Source: Allantophomopsis cytisporea | Taxonomy: Eukaryota > Ascomycota > Leotiomycetes > Phacidiales > Phacidiaceae | Reading direction: 5' to 3' | DNA: 64,000 bases | Assembly: GCA_024752435.1 (NCBI GenBank) | Contig: CP103020.1 | Span: 434,001-498,000 of the forward strand | In this document: one piece after another, positions 15,341 through 27,519 of the stretch | Numbering within the stretch: position 1 is the first letter of the stretch | How the letters are laid out: the number at the start of each line of letters is the position of its first letter | The notes under the pieces: model-generated | Databases searched by the model: none | What the model was told of the DNA's origin: nothing | The model's input: the letters and a program-made list of their open reading frames with translations, nothing else | Position numbers and translations under genes: made by a program

Positions 15341-15603
15341 GTTGTGTGGTTGGACTTCAAAAAAAAGAAAGACGTAAAAGTCTTCTTGCTATGTAAGGTC
15401 TTGAGAAAGTCCCCAAAAAATAATTTGGCAGCGTCGGAAGTATGATCTTCAACTTTTGCGGTCCTCCAGCGCATGGACCGTGCACGATTCTTGCTAGCGC
15501 GAATCTTTGAATACTCCGTTAACCATTTCGAATATTCTGAGTAGGCAATAAGAAGAGTATCGAGAAGTTTACACAGCTCTGTCAATACACACCAGCCAAT
15601 ATC

Positions 15604-16252
15604 ATGTCGTTATCCTGTCAATCGGTTGCTCGTAGCTGCGCTCGCGCTCTTAGATCCTCCCCAGCCCTCCGCACATCTTCAGCACTTGTCGCGCAGCGAA
15701 GATGGCAATCGACAGAGGCAGCATCAACGAACCCAAAGATCGCCACAATTGTTGACCAGATCAGTCAATTGACTCTTCTCGAGACCGCTGACTTGGTCTC
15801 CAGCCTCAAGGTGCGTTGTTGTGGAGCCTTGTGCCGGGGGCGCGCTGCTCGGACGATTTTTAGCATCTTTGCCTCACTCAGCAAATCAATACAATTCATC
15901 ATGGATCACCGCTAATCTAGATCTTGTCTTATAGTCTAAGCTCAACATCCCAGATATGCCGATGGGAGGATTCGCCGCCGCCCCAGCTGCACCAGCCCCA
16001 GTCGAGGAGGAGGAGGCCGCTCCAGCTCAGCAAGAAAAGACCCTCTTCACCTTGAAGCTCGAATCATTCGAGGCCGGTGCTAAGCCAAAGATCATTAAGG
16101 AGATCAAGAGCATGTTGGGCCTGAGTTTGGTGGATTCCAAGAAGTTCGTTGAAAGTGCACCAAAGCAGATGAAGGAGGGCGTACCGAAGGATGAGGCTGA
16201 GAAGATCATTGCTACCTTGAAGGAGTTGGGAGGTGTCGTTATCATGGAGTAA
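15604..16252 (+). CDS. MRPL12: Mitochondrial ribosomal protein bL12m
   Basis: This is the mitochondrial form of the L7/L12 stalk protein, which recruits translation factors to the large mitoribosomal subunit. Exon 1 is 15604..15810 and exon 2 15935..16252, separated by a 124-nt intron (GTGCGT donor, CTAAT branch, ATAG acceptor), giving 174 aa. The N-terminus is rich in Arg, Ser and Ala and lacks acid residues, as expected of a mitochondrial presequence. An L12 N-terminal dimerisation helix follows (KIATIVDQISQLTLLETADL), then an Ala/Pro/Glu hinge, then the classic C-terminal domain (EKTLFTLKLESFEAGAKPKI; GVPKDEAEKIIATLKELGG). It is divergent from MDN1, whose start lies 263 bp upstream, so the pair shares a short promoter region. 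Confidence 0.95.
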
Positions 16253-16754
16253 ATATGATCAGATGAAAATTGTAAGATGGGAATTGCATGGATGGAGGGG
16301 CCACGAATTGGCATGTATCAATATATAGAGTAGTGCACTAAATCTACTTCTTCATACTGCATTGTTCATCGGCTGAGCTGATTCAAGATCGTTGTATTTT
16401 GCCACCTAGTGCACGAAGTATACGGACTATTAATGTTCTCCCATTTCCAGTTCTAGATATGACTGCAGAAGCAAGTGCTACCCGCACTCATATTTGTGTG
16501 GGTCATCACCTACACCATCCGTATTTCTAAATACAAGCTGAAAGTCACAGATGCGAAGACTCATAGGCGTTTTCGATGAGCTTTTCACAATGATTTGAAG
16601 TTTAACGAACGCTACAGTGTAGATGGAATCAATTCGATCCAGATTGGCGTAAGTCGAAGGTTAATAATGAAAGGATGGATAACTTTCATACAAAGAAGTA
16701 GTCAGCGTTAGCGTCAGACTGTTCTACCGATAAGACAGCCACGTAATTTTGAAT
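16253..16754. other. Intergenic, no gene seen
   Basis: This is the 3' flank of MRPL12 and of the predicted small minus-strand gene. I see no open frame with coding character and no RNA gene. Confidence 0.4.
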
Positions 16755-17064
16755 TCAGTTTTGTGAGATTGATGGTTCTTCAAATCTGGATACTACAAAA
16801 ATGCCGACAACTACTGTCACTACCACGAGAATCAATTCAGTGAAGAGGCGGTTAACGACAATCGGTGGATTGGACAGCTCAGGCGTAACACAGGGGTACC
16901 TCTTGGAATTTCCATCGTGGCTCATTTTTGAAGAATCTGAATATATGTCGTTTAGGAGAAGTGGATGTTAGGGTCAAGAGGGAGTCATACGTGCAGAATA
17001 TTCGATCAATGGCGAACTTACACGTAGAAATAGCTGCAGTTTGAGAAACACTTGAACCCCTCAT
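16755..17064 (-). CDS. Predicted small spliced single-pass membrane protein, 74 aa
   Basis: I do not recognise this protein. Exon 1 is 17064..17022 (MRGSSVSQTAAIST plus one base) and exon 2 16936..16755. They join across an 85-nt intron (16937..17021) with an ideal GTAAGT donor, a CTAAC branch and a TTCAG acceptor, and the frame stays open to a TGA at 16755. The 74-aa product has a polar N-terminus, a basic stretch (GNSKRYP), a hydrophobic span LFTELILVVVTVVVGIFVV long enough to cross a membrane, and a short polar tail. The exact agreement of three splice signals with frame, and a clear membrane segment, argue for a real gene. Small size and lack of any known relative argue for caution. An unspliced alternative would start at the internal Met (16925) and give 56 aa. 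Confidence 0.42.
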
Positions 17065-17594
17065 TCAGACGCCAATAACTAGTACGGATGAGCAATCTCA
17101 TATCCACTGAGAGGTATATTTCATATCCAGTGGCTCACGTTCTTCGGTGAAAGAAACATTTAGCTACTGCAAAGGATTATACATGGTAGTCAAGTGTTCG
17201 ACTTTGGCAGTGATTGTTATTCTAAAAGAGGAGCTAAGGGGTACTGCATTAAACTAAAACTCTAATTTGCTCTCGTGGCTTGACGTTTGCTAGCTCATAT
17301 AACTAAGCTCTCTATGTAAACACTGCCTCATTCACTGATCTTGGTTTGTCAGCTGTTGGCATTGATAGTCAAGACACTTTCTGGCGGTAAAGATATGATA
17401 CTTATACCAGCTCCATCAGTTACAGACTGATCTGGCATTACGCTCCAGCGTCTGATCGACATGCATGCATCGGTTCCGTGGGTATAGAGTATGATCCCAC
17501 GCTCGAAGGCAAACTCTCACACCGTGAGAAAAAACTAAGCATCTAGCATCATGTGCAATGTTAATCGTGTCTGATCGCTAATTCAGACCTGCAA
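17065..17594. other. Intergenic, no gene seen
   Basis: This stretch lies between the predicted small membrane protein and the 3' end of DFR1. I see no coding or RNA feature in it. Confidence 0.4.
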
Positions 17595-18327
17595 TCATTC
17601 CTTCTCCCACATCTCGAACACATATTCTGTGCCATTCTCAACCTGCACCCCCTCAGAAACGACTTCGCCAACCCAGGCATCCAGCTCCTCCTTACTCCTC
17701 TTAACCCACCCGCTCTCGCCTCCATTCTCACTCAACTTAATAGGAAACCAGGTATCGCACTCAAATTCCCCCAGGACCCTAGTCAACAGCACTCTCTTCG
17801 CCTCCTTTAACCCAAGCGCCAGCTTATAAATTTCAGCACCACCAATGATAAATGCGCGCCCAATCGCCTCTTCTCCAGTGAGTACCTCCGTCTTAGCTTG
17901 CAGAACTTTCACGGCGTCCGCAATGGTAGGTACTTTGTATGCCTTCTCCTCCATCTGCAACTCGACCGTATCCGATGGCAACGCAGGTGAAGACCGCGAT
18001 ATGACGACATTTGTACGTCCTTTTAGAGGTCTGAATTTGGTTGGAATGGATTCCCATGTTTTTCGGCCCATTATAACTGCATTAGAGCCCTGGGACATCT
18101 ACAATTTTCGTCATGAGTTTTCATTTTGAAAGGCCCAAGGGGGGATGCCTTACATTTGGCGGTAGACGTTTGGTGACGCGTGCAAAATATGACATTTCCT
18201 GCTTGAGACCTGTCCATGGTAGGGTACCAGCGAGTCCAATACCCATGCTGCGGGTGGCAGCTACAATTAATGTCAACTCGAGTGGAGGCATCGTGGATTG
18301 ATTTGAGTCTGATAAAAGAGCCGTCAT
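17595..18327 (-). CDS. DFR1: Dihydrofolate reductase
   Basis: The enzyme reduces dihydrofolate to tetrahydrofolate with NADPH, supplying one-carbon units for thymidylate, purines and methionine. Exon 1 is 18327..18154 and exon 2 18098..17595, split by a 55-nt intron (18099..18153, donor GTAAGG, acceptor TTGTAG), giving 225 aa. Signature motifs are present in order: LTLIVAATRSMGIGLAGTLP (N-terminal strand and Met20-type loop with the Pro-Trp), NAVIMGRKTWESIP (NADPH-binding), and FIIGGAEIYKLAL (the GG cofactor loop). An internal Met at 18291 (MPPLELTLIV) is an equally good start and would give 213 aa; fungal homologues often start close to that strand. The C-terminal EYVFEMWEKE is typical of fungal DHFR. 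Confidence 0.95.
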
Positions 18328-19648
18328 ATTTCATGAAAGAAGGACAGACAAAGTAAGAAAAGTATATTTTTGTGACTCAAACTCGAAATATACAGTGACT
18401 CAATAATTTCGTCTCTCATCTCTCATTCACGACGCGAAGAATAAAGTCACCAAATATCTGCCGCGTCTCACCGCCATGCAGAAATCTGAAGCAGCCAAGT
18501 TCCCTTCAGCCAGCATAGCTCGCACGTGCGGCTGCAAAAGAATGTTCAAAAGCCATCGCAAAGGTCTGGATGTAGCTTGGCATTGCTCATCTATGAAGCA
18601 CAAGACCACGAACTCATTCCATACAAGGCCAACCTACGTTCGGCCGTAGAACCATAATCAAAACTCCGCCTAGAATATTCAATCCTTGTATTTTTGTATT
18701 CACTCGAAGTACGGAGTACAAGAAGCATAAATACCGAGGTTAAATGATACTCCTATGTAACCCGAACAACCAGCGCAGACGTCCGAATCATGCCGATGCC
18801 CTTGCGCGTGCATTTCCCCCGCAAAATCACAAGCGTTCTTCTCCACGCCGGGCTCGGTAGATCGGTTGCGGGTTGGTCGTGTCCAGTCCAACGTCATTCC
18901 AGGCACGGGAAATGAAGTGCGCACTTTGATGGAAAGCCATGTCCTGAGATGAAAGAAAGGGAAAAGAAACAGCACAACAGTATGTACTCGATAATGGAAT
19001 CAACATCTGACATCGATGATACGTCTCTATCCCTCATGTCAGGAGTCAAACCAACTTGTATCGAACAACGCAAATCAACAGGCCTCTTTTTTGATACTTT
19101 GCTTCGTCATTGTCACGCGCAAAAGACAAGGTATTCAAATATGCAAGGCTACTACTGAAGTAATATTTACCTTAAAGCAAGCTCCATTAAGCCGAGCTCT
19201 CACAAGCTTCCCCGGGCCCCCAATGACTAGACCAGCTGCGGCTGATCACACTCAGACTTACTCCCCAATGAATATTCTTAGTACATACATAACCAGTAAG
19301 GTAGGCCCTGCTTCCTTCGGTCCCCATTCATTTCATAAGGAGGAACTTTCTCTACTCTACCGCGGATCAAATTCAATGTGACTCTTACAAGAGGTCTACT
19401 TAAATTTTCTCAGTTCTCTTAAGAACATATCCTCTTATTCTTGTTTACTTTGGCTCTACTTTACCAGATTGTCATCTTCTCTTATATTGTATTCTTGTAT
19501 CACCATACACCTTGCATTACTGGTTCAAGAATTAAAGACGAGTGGAAAGATCTTGTAACATTACAGGAAGATAAAGAGGTTCATTCCCTCTCATCTACGC
19601 ATTCATACAAATCCTCCCTTATTAGCATTCTTATAAAAACGAACCAAT
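18328..19648. other. Intergenic region between DFR1 and SFC1
   Basis: The region lies between the divergent DFR1 and SFC1 genes and should hold both promoters. Short open frames exist on both strands but none shows a recognisable motif or a convincing exon structure. I see no repeat or RNA gene. Confidence 0.4.
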
Positions 19649-21097
19649 ATGTCAGCAAAAAATATCAAAGGCACCGATGGCAAGGCGCCGACCTCAGCAG
19701 CTACGAATTTAATAGGTATAATATAATTATTTTTGAGACCACTCGGCTTCAGGGTCACTAAACTGACACTCTCCAGCTGGCGGAGCAGCAGGAATGACAG
19801 AAGCGCTTGTATGCCACCCACTTGGTAAGCCTCACCCAAACCACAGTCTCAGAATTCTCACGACCCCATTAACACCTTCAAGATACAATCAAAGTACGAA
19901 TGCAACTGTCCCGCCGAGCTCGAGCCCCCGGTGTCAAAAAGCGTGGCTTCATAGCCACTGGAATGGAAATATCCAAACGCGAGACGCCATTAGCATTATA
20001 CAAGGGACTTGGAGCGGTGATGACAGGCATAGTGCCGAAGATGGCTATCCGCTTCACGTCTTTCGAAGCATATAAGAGATTCCTGGCGGATAAGGAGACG
20101 GGGCATGTTAGTTCGAAAGCTACGTTTTTTGGTATGTCCAACATTGCCTATCATGAAGATGCTTGCTCGTTGGCTGTTTTTGGAAGAAGGGAATATCATG
20201 ATTATGTATCAATTTATTTCGAATGTGGGCTAACATAGAGAATACAGCCGGCCTTGCAGCAGGAGTTACTGAAGCGGTCGCCGTTGTAACGCCCATGGAA
20301 GTCATCAAGATCCGCCTGCAAGCCCAACACCACTCGATGGCCGATCCACTCGACATTCCCAAGTACCGCAATGCGGCGCATGCATGTTATACAGTGCTTA
20401 AAGAAGAGGGAGTAGGGGCTCTCTACCGCGGAATCTCACTGACAGCTCTGCGCCAGGGTATGTTCCACATCCCGTTCCTTTCACCTCTTTCAAAAGATTT
20501 TTGGATTTTTTTCCCAAACAGTGTCCCCTTCCCTACCACGAAAATTTTACAACTTGAGCTAACCACCATGACAAACAGGGTCCAACCAAGCAGTCAATTT
20601 TACCGCCTACACAGAATTCAAAGAAGCGCTGCAGCGCTACCAGCCACAGTACGCAGACACACCAATCCCCTCATGGCAGACGACAATCATCGGTCTGGTC
20701 TCCGGCGCGATGGGACCATTGAGCAACGCGCCCATCGACACGATCAAAACACGCCTGCAGAAGATGCCCGGCATGCCAGGCGAGAGCGCGTGGAGTCGGA
20801 TATCAGCTATTGCCAAGGACATGTTCAAGTGAGTAACAGCTCCTACCGGATTCTCTGCGTTGCAGTTTTCTCCTACTTTTTTGATCTTGCGAGCTGAGGC
20901 GAGAGAGGAGCAAATGAAATGAATTTTGCTGATGCAAGTGCAGACAAGAAGGATTCCATGCGTTCTACAAGGGTATCACGCCGCGTATCATGCGCGTTGC
21001 ACCTGGGCAGGCCGTTACTTTCACGGTGTATGAGTACTTGAAGGAGAGATTGGAGAACTCGCATATTCCGATTGTGGGTGGCAAGTATGAGGAGTGA
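19649..21097 (+). CDS. SFC1: Mitochondrial succinate/fumarate carrier
   Basis: An inner-membrane carrier of the SLC25 family that exchanges cytosolic succinate for mitochondrial fumarate, linking the glyoxylate cycle to gluconeogenesis during growth on C2 compounds. Six exons: 19649..19715, 19777..19824, 19883..20131, 20248..20457, 20579..20828, 20944..21097, giving 325 aa. The five introns (58-121 nt) all have GT..AG ends and keep frame. Three carrier repeats carry the signatures PLDTIK, PMEVIK and PIDTIK. The conserved C-terminal block FYKGITPRIMRVAPGQAVTF is characteristic of Sfc1/Acr1 rather than of citrate or oxaloacetate carriers. Length matches yeast Sfc1 (about 322 aa). It converges with the phosphate carrier gene downstream. 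Confidence 0.93.
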
Positions 21098-21633
21098 GTG
21101 TGTTGATGAATCTTCGAGGTTGCAAAGATTAAGGTCATGAGCGGCTGAGAAGGACGAGAGAAGACTAAATCAAGGCGACTGGGACACGGTGTTGTGAAAT
21201 GTGAAACTCGGGATTGCTCTTGAATACTTGGGTTATGAAGCTGTTGGGCTATGTTTTATCTTTAAGCATTCTATGCGTGGTGTTCTAGGCATACCTAAGC
21301 TTTTGAATATTATTCTGGGAATTCAAATTTATTTGTTCGATATCTGGATTTTGGCGACTTTTGTATGATCTTGCATTTGAAAAATTACTGAAGAGCTTGT
21401 TCGACTCGTAACAGTATTGGTAACAACTCGCAACCGCAAATAGGAATGTCAACGAATTTGCCGAACGACTTTCACATGTTAATTCACTCGACGACGCCTT
21501 CTTATCACTCACATACACGCAACAGCAGTAAACCCGATTTATTAACATCATGAAATTCATAAAAACTATAAAATCCGCTAGAACTAACCAAAATAGAACG
21601 CCTACAACACACCATTCGCTTTTCTGTCTATTA
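21098..21633. other. Convergent intergenic between two carrier genes
   Basis: This is shared 3' sequence of SFC1 (plus) and PIC2 (minus). A readthrough frame enters here from PIC2 intron 3 but shows no coding character. Confidence 0.5.
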
Positions 21634-22766
21634 TTAATGTCCACCAGTAGTGGGCAGTCCCAATCCAACCTTGAAAGAATCATAAATGAGCCATTGGAAT
21701 GCGGTAAGCTGTACGATGTTAACTTGACTGCACTTTGATAATTCCAATGAGAGGGTGAGCTTACAGTTCCAATCATGAGAATGCGAACAGGCAATCCGTT
21801 CCAGAGACCCTTGAAACCAATGTTTCCATAGATGCGGGAGACAGCGGCGCCAGCGCCCTCTCCGGCCTTTCTATCGCTGTTGAGCTTCGATACCATAACA
21901 TCGGCTGGATGCGAGATAACGGCGCAACCGATACCAGCGATGTATCCTCCGAGGAAGGAGACTCCGGTTTGCTGCAGACCGTTGTAGGAAGACTTGGGCT
22001 TGCCGAGATAGGAGTAGATGTAGTTGACAGTCGTCTCGAAGGTCGCGAACTTTACCATGGTGTAAGGGATTTGACGGGCCCAAAGTGGGTAGAGACCCTT
22101 GTAAAGACTATTCGTACTTAGTCATCTTTGTACATGAAATACAGATACTGGAATCTTACCCTCCGTAACCCTCCTCCTTGATTACCTTGCTCATACCCTC
22201 CCTCAAAGAGTGGGCAAATGGTGGAAGAGTAGTTTGCATGCGGACCTTGATAGCCTCAAACGGACATAGCGCAATATCGGCAATGAACTCAGCACTGGCA
22301 CTGGCAGCCAAGAAAACGACCGTCTGGTTGGCGTGTGGGAAGTACTTGTCGCCATAAAGGTACTTGAAGACCTCGTAGAAACCGTACTTTCCACCACCCT
22401 GGAAGCAGTAACCCACAAAAGTTGGTGACCAGCCAAAGAATACTCCGCGCAGGCCCTCGGCTTTGTAGATGCTCTTCCAAGCACCGATGTTGGACTTGTA
22501 CAAGTTGGCGTCAACTTGGCGCCGGCATTTTACCAGATCTAGAGGGGTAACTGCTGTGTGGGTTGGGCCACAGGCTGAACATTGGATTGTTAGTGAATGT
22601 AGTTCTTATGAGATCAATTGAGAAGAGCACGCGAGCTATTCTTCATGTAGATTGCGAAAGACTTACCAATGATACCACCGAGACCACAAGCAGCGAAGTA
22701 TTTGCCAGAGTACAGCTCAATGTTGGGCTTGCTGTTCGGCATAGCCTGCTTGATTGTTGACGCCAT
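21634..22766 (-). CDS. PIC2: Mitochondrial phosphate carrier, Pic2 type
   Basis: An SLC25 carrier that imports phosphate into the matrix for ATP synthesis; the Pic2 subgroup also moves copper in yeast. Four exons: 22766..22667, 22574..22160, 22107..21765, 21708..21634, giving 310 aa; introns are 92, 52 and 56 nt with GTAAG-type donors. The carrier signatures are PLDLVK, PFEAIK and PADVMV. Diagnostic blocks are GGIIACGPTHTAVTPLDLVK at the N-terminus, ASAEFIADIALCPFEAIKVR, PLWARQIPYTMVKFATFE and the C-terminal LPTTGGH. The order CGPTH then TPLDLVKCR fits yeast Pic2 better than Mir1. I chose the Met at 22766 because it begins the conserved N-terminus; an in-frame Met at 22835 would add an uncharacteristic 23 residues. 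Confidence 0.94.
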
Positions 22767-24760
22767 GATACACAGCTTGTTTTTTTCACTGGAAAAGATG
22801 TATTGATTTGGATGATGCGCAAAGAAAGAGTACAAAGAAGGTCAAGAAGTCAATTGAAGCTTCAGAGAGCAGAAACACACGGCACAATGGAAGACGCAGA
22901 GGGGAGATGTGATTTTAAAAGGACTGGGATACGGGAAGCACGGGAAGTCTTTTATTAGAATTCAGAACCGCTATTGTTGGTAAAGCTATTTTACCTTGAT
23001 AAGAGGTCGGGCTTGTTTGATGTAGCTACCTTAACCTTGTATTGTGCTGCCGGCGGAGCCGAATACGTCAGAAAGGCCAAAGACGTCATATGTCTGAGTG
23101 GTGCGAGGCTGCTCAGCTGGGGTTGTCCATAAGATGGTAGCCTTGCGGACTGCGACGACAATGGGCGGCAGTTCGGCATCCCGTATCCGAGCATCGATGG
23201 ATTCTTTTGCAAGGGAGTGTCGTCTCGGAGTCCGAGGGCTGATATTTCAGATTGATATCAACAAAACCAGTTTGGAAAATATTTTGATGACTTCTAGACC
23301 GTGGAATTTCCGATTGCTTGACTCCAATGTAATTGTCCTGTCATCTATATCTCCAAAGAGCACAGATAGGTGAAGCTAAAAGATGATTGAACAGACTACA
23401 AAAGAATGGGTTGGCACTGTATGCGTGGAATTCACAGAAAAGAGTCGCGGCCAAGTCAAAGGTACGTTAGAGAGTAGTTTCGTTGGCTACGGGTATATGT
23501 TCAAGTACGGCATTCGCTAGGCACACACACATTAAAGATCTTGTGTAGCCGCAGTGATTGTTGATACATTATCTGCTCTATAGGAATCACTTAACGTGAC
23601 TGTTGCTGATTTGTTCTCAGTTTCCTTCTGGTCGTTTCATTTCTACTCGGCCCATACGCTCAAAACTTTTTGTGTAAGTAATGGCTTTTTATTCCACTCT
23701 AGTTTCCTCAACCTTTCAGTGTCACAGGTAAGCTCTTCGGCCTTACACCCATTCAAGTAAATGCTTTATTCTTAATGTCAAGAAGGTTTATATTCGCATA
23801 CAGAACGTTGTCTGGGGGGATGACTATATCAACAGATTGTCACCACCAGAGAACACTTGTCTTCAGTTTCGATTCACTTAACTATTTATCACAAATCGAA
23901 TACGTTTTTACTCGCTTATCACTTTCCATCTAAACATTTGCATGGGAAGCTGTATTCTTTGACATCCAATGTGTGGAACGGGGGTGGAGAGGTCACTGTG
24001 CCAACTCACCATGAGTGTGAGAAATCCATGTCCGCTTCAAAAGGTGACAAGTCTTCTGGAATATTGAATTTATTTTTGTTAGAGCATGATAATATTTGCT
24101 CTGCATGTACTACAGAGAAACACAGTCTAACATTGCATAGGCGAACTCTAGGAAGCCTCTTGGGGTGACTTGGTCTTAGAAAATGAAAATAGGGGCTGTG
24201 GAAAAGAGTATTCTAAGTTTGCTTTTCCACTAGATCCCCACAACCTGTTTCTCCTTCAAATATCAGTGATTGTAAGAAACTGCGTTGAAGAGCAATCTAA
24301 GCGGGCGAGGTCGTGCATGTATAAGTATTAAAAACTTGTCTCTTTTAATGGGAAGTGGTTCGCTAATCATCATAGCAGATTATGAAATGCACAACCTGTC
24401 AGGCCATCAGATTGCAACGTATTCTCAGAATTTTCAAGTGCAGTATTCTGCACTTTAGTAGGATGAGTATTGATACGTTTCAAGTGCAATCAAATAGTTA
24501 TGAAGGTCAAGCAAAGCTTAAAAAAGAATTTGGCATTCTAGGCAGTTCGGTGGTAAAGTAACCATTGCTACAAGAGACCACGACAAATTGATCGCAACAT
24601 CAATTCACGTTAAATTGGGGTGACTGTTTTCTTACAGTTAGGAAACGTGAATGTGCTCTCATTCATTTTTGTGCGGACTGCATAAACATTTGGGCCAACA
24701 CTTTCTTGACGGAGCCCTTCGTTAAAATAAACATCTCATACCTTTCAACTACATCTACCC
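22767..24760. other. 2-kb intergenic, no supportable gene
   Basis: This region holds the promoters of PIC2 (minus) and the BTB gene (plus). A 103-codon frame at 23857..24168 (plus) has no recognisable domain and no splice partner, so I do not call it. I see no repeats or RNA genes. Confidence 0.4.
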
Positions 24761-25892
24761 ATGGAGAATCATCACGGAAACCAGTCTGCACACCCACGCA
24801 GACTCAACATGCGTGGTAGAATAGCATGGATTGCATCCAGATTTAAGAGGCCTACCGAGAGCGAAAGGATCACTACATCAGAGACTTCAACCTCAGTTAT
24901 ATCTGAGGAAGCATCCCAATATTCAACAGATATTTCTGCATCTTATGCAGACAGCCGAGATTATATTTCAACTCTAAGTCTGCCCATGTCTGAGAAGAAT
25001 TCAAAGCACCCTAATGGTGGCTCTATGCACAACCTCAATTCTATTCTCTTTGGTAGAAAATGCGCACCATATTCCACGCACCCAATACCTTCTGGGTACG
25101 TGACGTGGCTCAAACGTTCAGACATTGCTAACTCTGGATAGTGATCTTGGTGTAGAGATGGTAGATATCTACGTTGGGGAGAGCAAGCAGCACTTTCGCC
25201 TACACCGAAAGAGACTTTGCGAGCATGTTAAGGCTTTTGAAAGCATGTTCAGCAGAGAATCTGGCTTCTTGGAATCTCAATCAAATACCGCAACTCTTCC
25301 CGAGGATGATGCAGAGGTCTTCAGCCTATTCGTTGGTTGGATCTATTCCGGCTCCATTCCTACAGCTGTCAGAAACAAGCCAGAGTCAGATCTGACCTTC
25401 GAAGATAAGAAAGCCATTATTACTCTCCGAGTGCATCTGTACTGTTTTGCGGAGAAGTATCTTGTCATGGATCTCTTGGACCTTACTATGGATACGATAA
25501 TGCGTGCATATACTGCCGCTGGATGCTTACCAGACGAGGAGCAGATCGATTACGTCTTCACGAACACGAGTGAGCGATCAAAGCTTCGTCTCTTCATGTC
25601 TAGAGCCTTACACCATATCATCTGCTACTACAGCGAACCAGAACCAGAAGATACTGAAAATGGTTGGAGATCAGAACGTCTAGCAGAAGTTCTTTGCAAG
25701 CATCCAGATATGTGCGCAGAGCTTGTTCGATTGTCTCGTGCTCCACCTGATATTGAGGAAAACCCAGACTATATTCAACAGTATCCTTCACCTTTAGATC
25801 CAAAGCAACGACGCTGCACATACCATGTTCATTCTCGACGTGAATATGGTACTAAGTGTCCGGATACGCATGATAAGCGGGCAATTATCTGA
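24761..25892 (+). CDS. BTB/POZ domain protein, 361 aa
   Basis: Exon 1 is 24761..25095 and exon 2 25142..25892, joined across a 46-nt intron with GTACGT donor, GCTAAC branch and GATAG acceptor; frame is kept and the product is 361 aa. The first 110 residues are polar, Ser/Thr-rich and probably disordered. A BTB domain follows, visible as VEMVDIYVGESKQHFRLHRK, then a core ending in FSLFVGWIYSGSI, and a helical extension (LYCFAEKYLVMDLLDLTMDT) typical of the large fungal family of stand-alone BTB proteins. Such proteins may act as Cullin-3 adaptors or protein-interaction scaffolds, but the specific role here is unknown; there is no Kelch, MATH or zinc-finger partner domain. The C-terminus carries a Cys/His-containing tail of no recognised type. 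Confidence 0.85.
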
Positions 25893-26766
25893 ATCAGGAA
25901 GATCTTGAATTTGGACGTTGGAAGGGAGTTGAGGGAATTTGTGGGAATTTTGAGCTTTACTTTTGTCGAGAAAGTGTTGCTGCATAGCCTATTATCTCTT
26001 GTAAATGAGCATCAGATTCATTAATTGTGAGAATGTGTGAAGCGATCACTCATGCCGAAGTTCGACTATGCTTGTGCTATGTTAGGCCTCGTAATTCACG
26101 TTGTTCAGAGCAGCAACTAATCCAAATAAAAAGTTTGCAACTTGGAGTAATTAATAAAAGTTGAGTAAATTTAGCACCAATGCTGATTTTGAAAGCTCAA
26201 ATGACTGCAATATTACTGATTCAATAGTCGTCACGTTATCCCAGTCTCTCAAAACAGCCGCCAAGAAACAAAGATCACAGGACCTAATGCGTATATCATC
26301 AAACTTACAACTTCCAAACTCCCACTTCGTTCTTTGAGCATAAAATCAACACAAACCAATGAATGTAGATCACACTTCATGAATACCTACCTTTTCTCTT
26401 TACATAGAATTAGTGACGGAGAATAAATTTAGCCAGTAAGGTCATCTAGGTTCACTAGAGCCAATCATTCCCTCTCGCCTATATTCAAATCCTCACGAGA
26501 GCATAGAAAGCGAGACAAATGAAGGAGGAATGGAACGAAGGAATGAGACATCATGCAAACAACCCACGCGACATAATGAATACTCTCATTTAATACAGAA
26601 TCTCTCCACTCTTTTTTTAAAACTCTCACAACTTTATTGAAAAGGGACAAAAGAAAACCGGCGAGAAATATAGAGACGGGCGAGCATATATGATAAACGA
26701 AAACTCTCTACTATCTTGCCAGGTCTTCTACACTTTATAAATCAACTTTACTTCGTATCTCGGGGC
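25893..26766. other. Intergenic, AT-rich, no gene seen
   Basis: This lies between the BTB gene and the small predicted membrane protein. It is AT-rich, and I see no feature I can support. Confidence 0.4.
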
Positions 26767-27343
26767 ATGGATAACTCATCTCGGCTCAAGGTTCGCAGAT
26801 TTTATAAACTCACATCGGCATCTCTATGCTATATGAAATAGAAAACTGATTTGATGCAGCCCGTGGGCGTGAGTCCAGTCGAGCATGGACCTTGGGTGAT
26901 GGGACGTCAACGCTGGAAACGAATTTCTGTTGTGGTGTCTATCACACTGTCTGTTGCATCGCTTGGTGTATCCGCTGTTGCGTGTCTGAGGAATCAAGAT
27001 GAAGATACATTGCGAGGTTCGTTATTTCGCATTAAGCTCTGTGAGCTTACTTCCGCACAGTTGTTGCAGTGCTGTTTAGGAGCGGTTTGAATCCGAAGAA
27101 TTGTGAAGTGCTGATGTGTAGGCAGCACTAAATATCGCAGGCATCACTATCAATGCTGTTTCTGTATCACTATCCGCCCTTACTTCACTGGATTGGAAAA
27201 CAGACACGCAGAATACTATGGAGATGCAGCGGCGTTTGCATAGTCTGGTCAGGATTCAAGAAGATGCTAATGGGAGGCCTATGCATGTACTGAGATTGGG
27301 TCCAGACACCGACGTTGTTATTCCTGTTCAAGAGAAGCAGTAA
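26767..27343 (+). CDS. Predicted small spliced membrane protein, 127 aa
   Basis: I do not recognise this protein. The best model has three exons: 26767..26790 (MDNSSRLK), 26860..27016 and 27141..27343, with introns of 69 nt (GTTCGC..TGCAG, CTGAT branch) and 124 nt (GTTCGT..CGCAG). The spliced frame is open for 127 codons to TAA at 27341. It encodes a polar N-terminus with a basic stop-transfer stretch (GRQRWKRI), a hydrophobic span SVVVSITLSVASLGVSAVAC, and a charged C-terminus containing LHSLVRIQEDANGRPMHVLR. Without the first intron the gene could begin at the ATG at 26854. Both donors are weaker than the GTAAGT type, so exon limits are less certain than in neighbouring genes. The two exons flanking intron 2 are each coding-like over more than 50 residues. 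Confidence 0.45.
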
Positions 27344-27519
27344 TACGCTCTAGGACTCGGTCCTGGGTAGTGATCGAACAATGAAGTGAAGTATCAAGAC
27401 ATTGGATGAGAATTTTGTTTTAAGCCCGTAAGAGTAGTATGTTTATTGTACAGATCTATTTCTTCGTCTTTTAGAATAGGAGTCAATCAAGAAATGTTGA
27501 TACATCTTGAATTCTAAAA

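Noticed and set aside
21285..21764. Extended frame running from PIC2 exon 3 into downstream sequence
   Set aside because: It is readthrough of intron 3. The true last exon restores the conserved C-terminus LPTTGGH.
23857..24168. 103-codon plus-strand frame in the PIC2-BTB gap
   Set aside because: There is no domain, signal peptide or intron support, and the composition resembles surrounding intergenic DNA.
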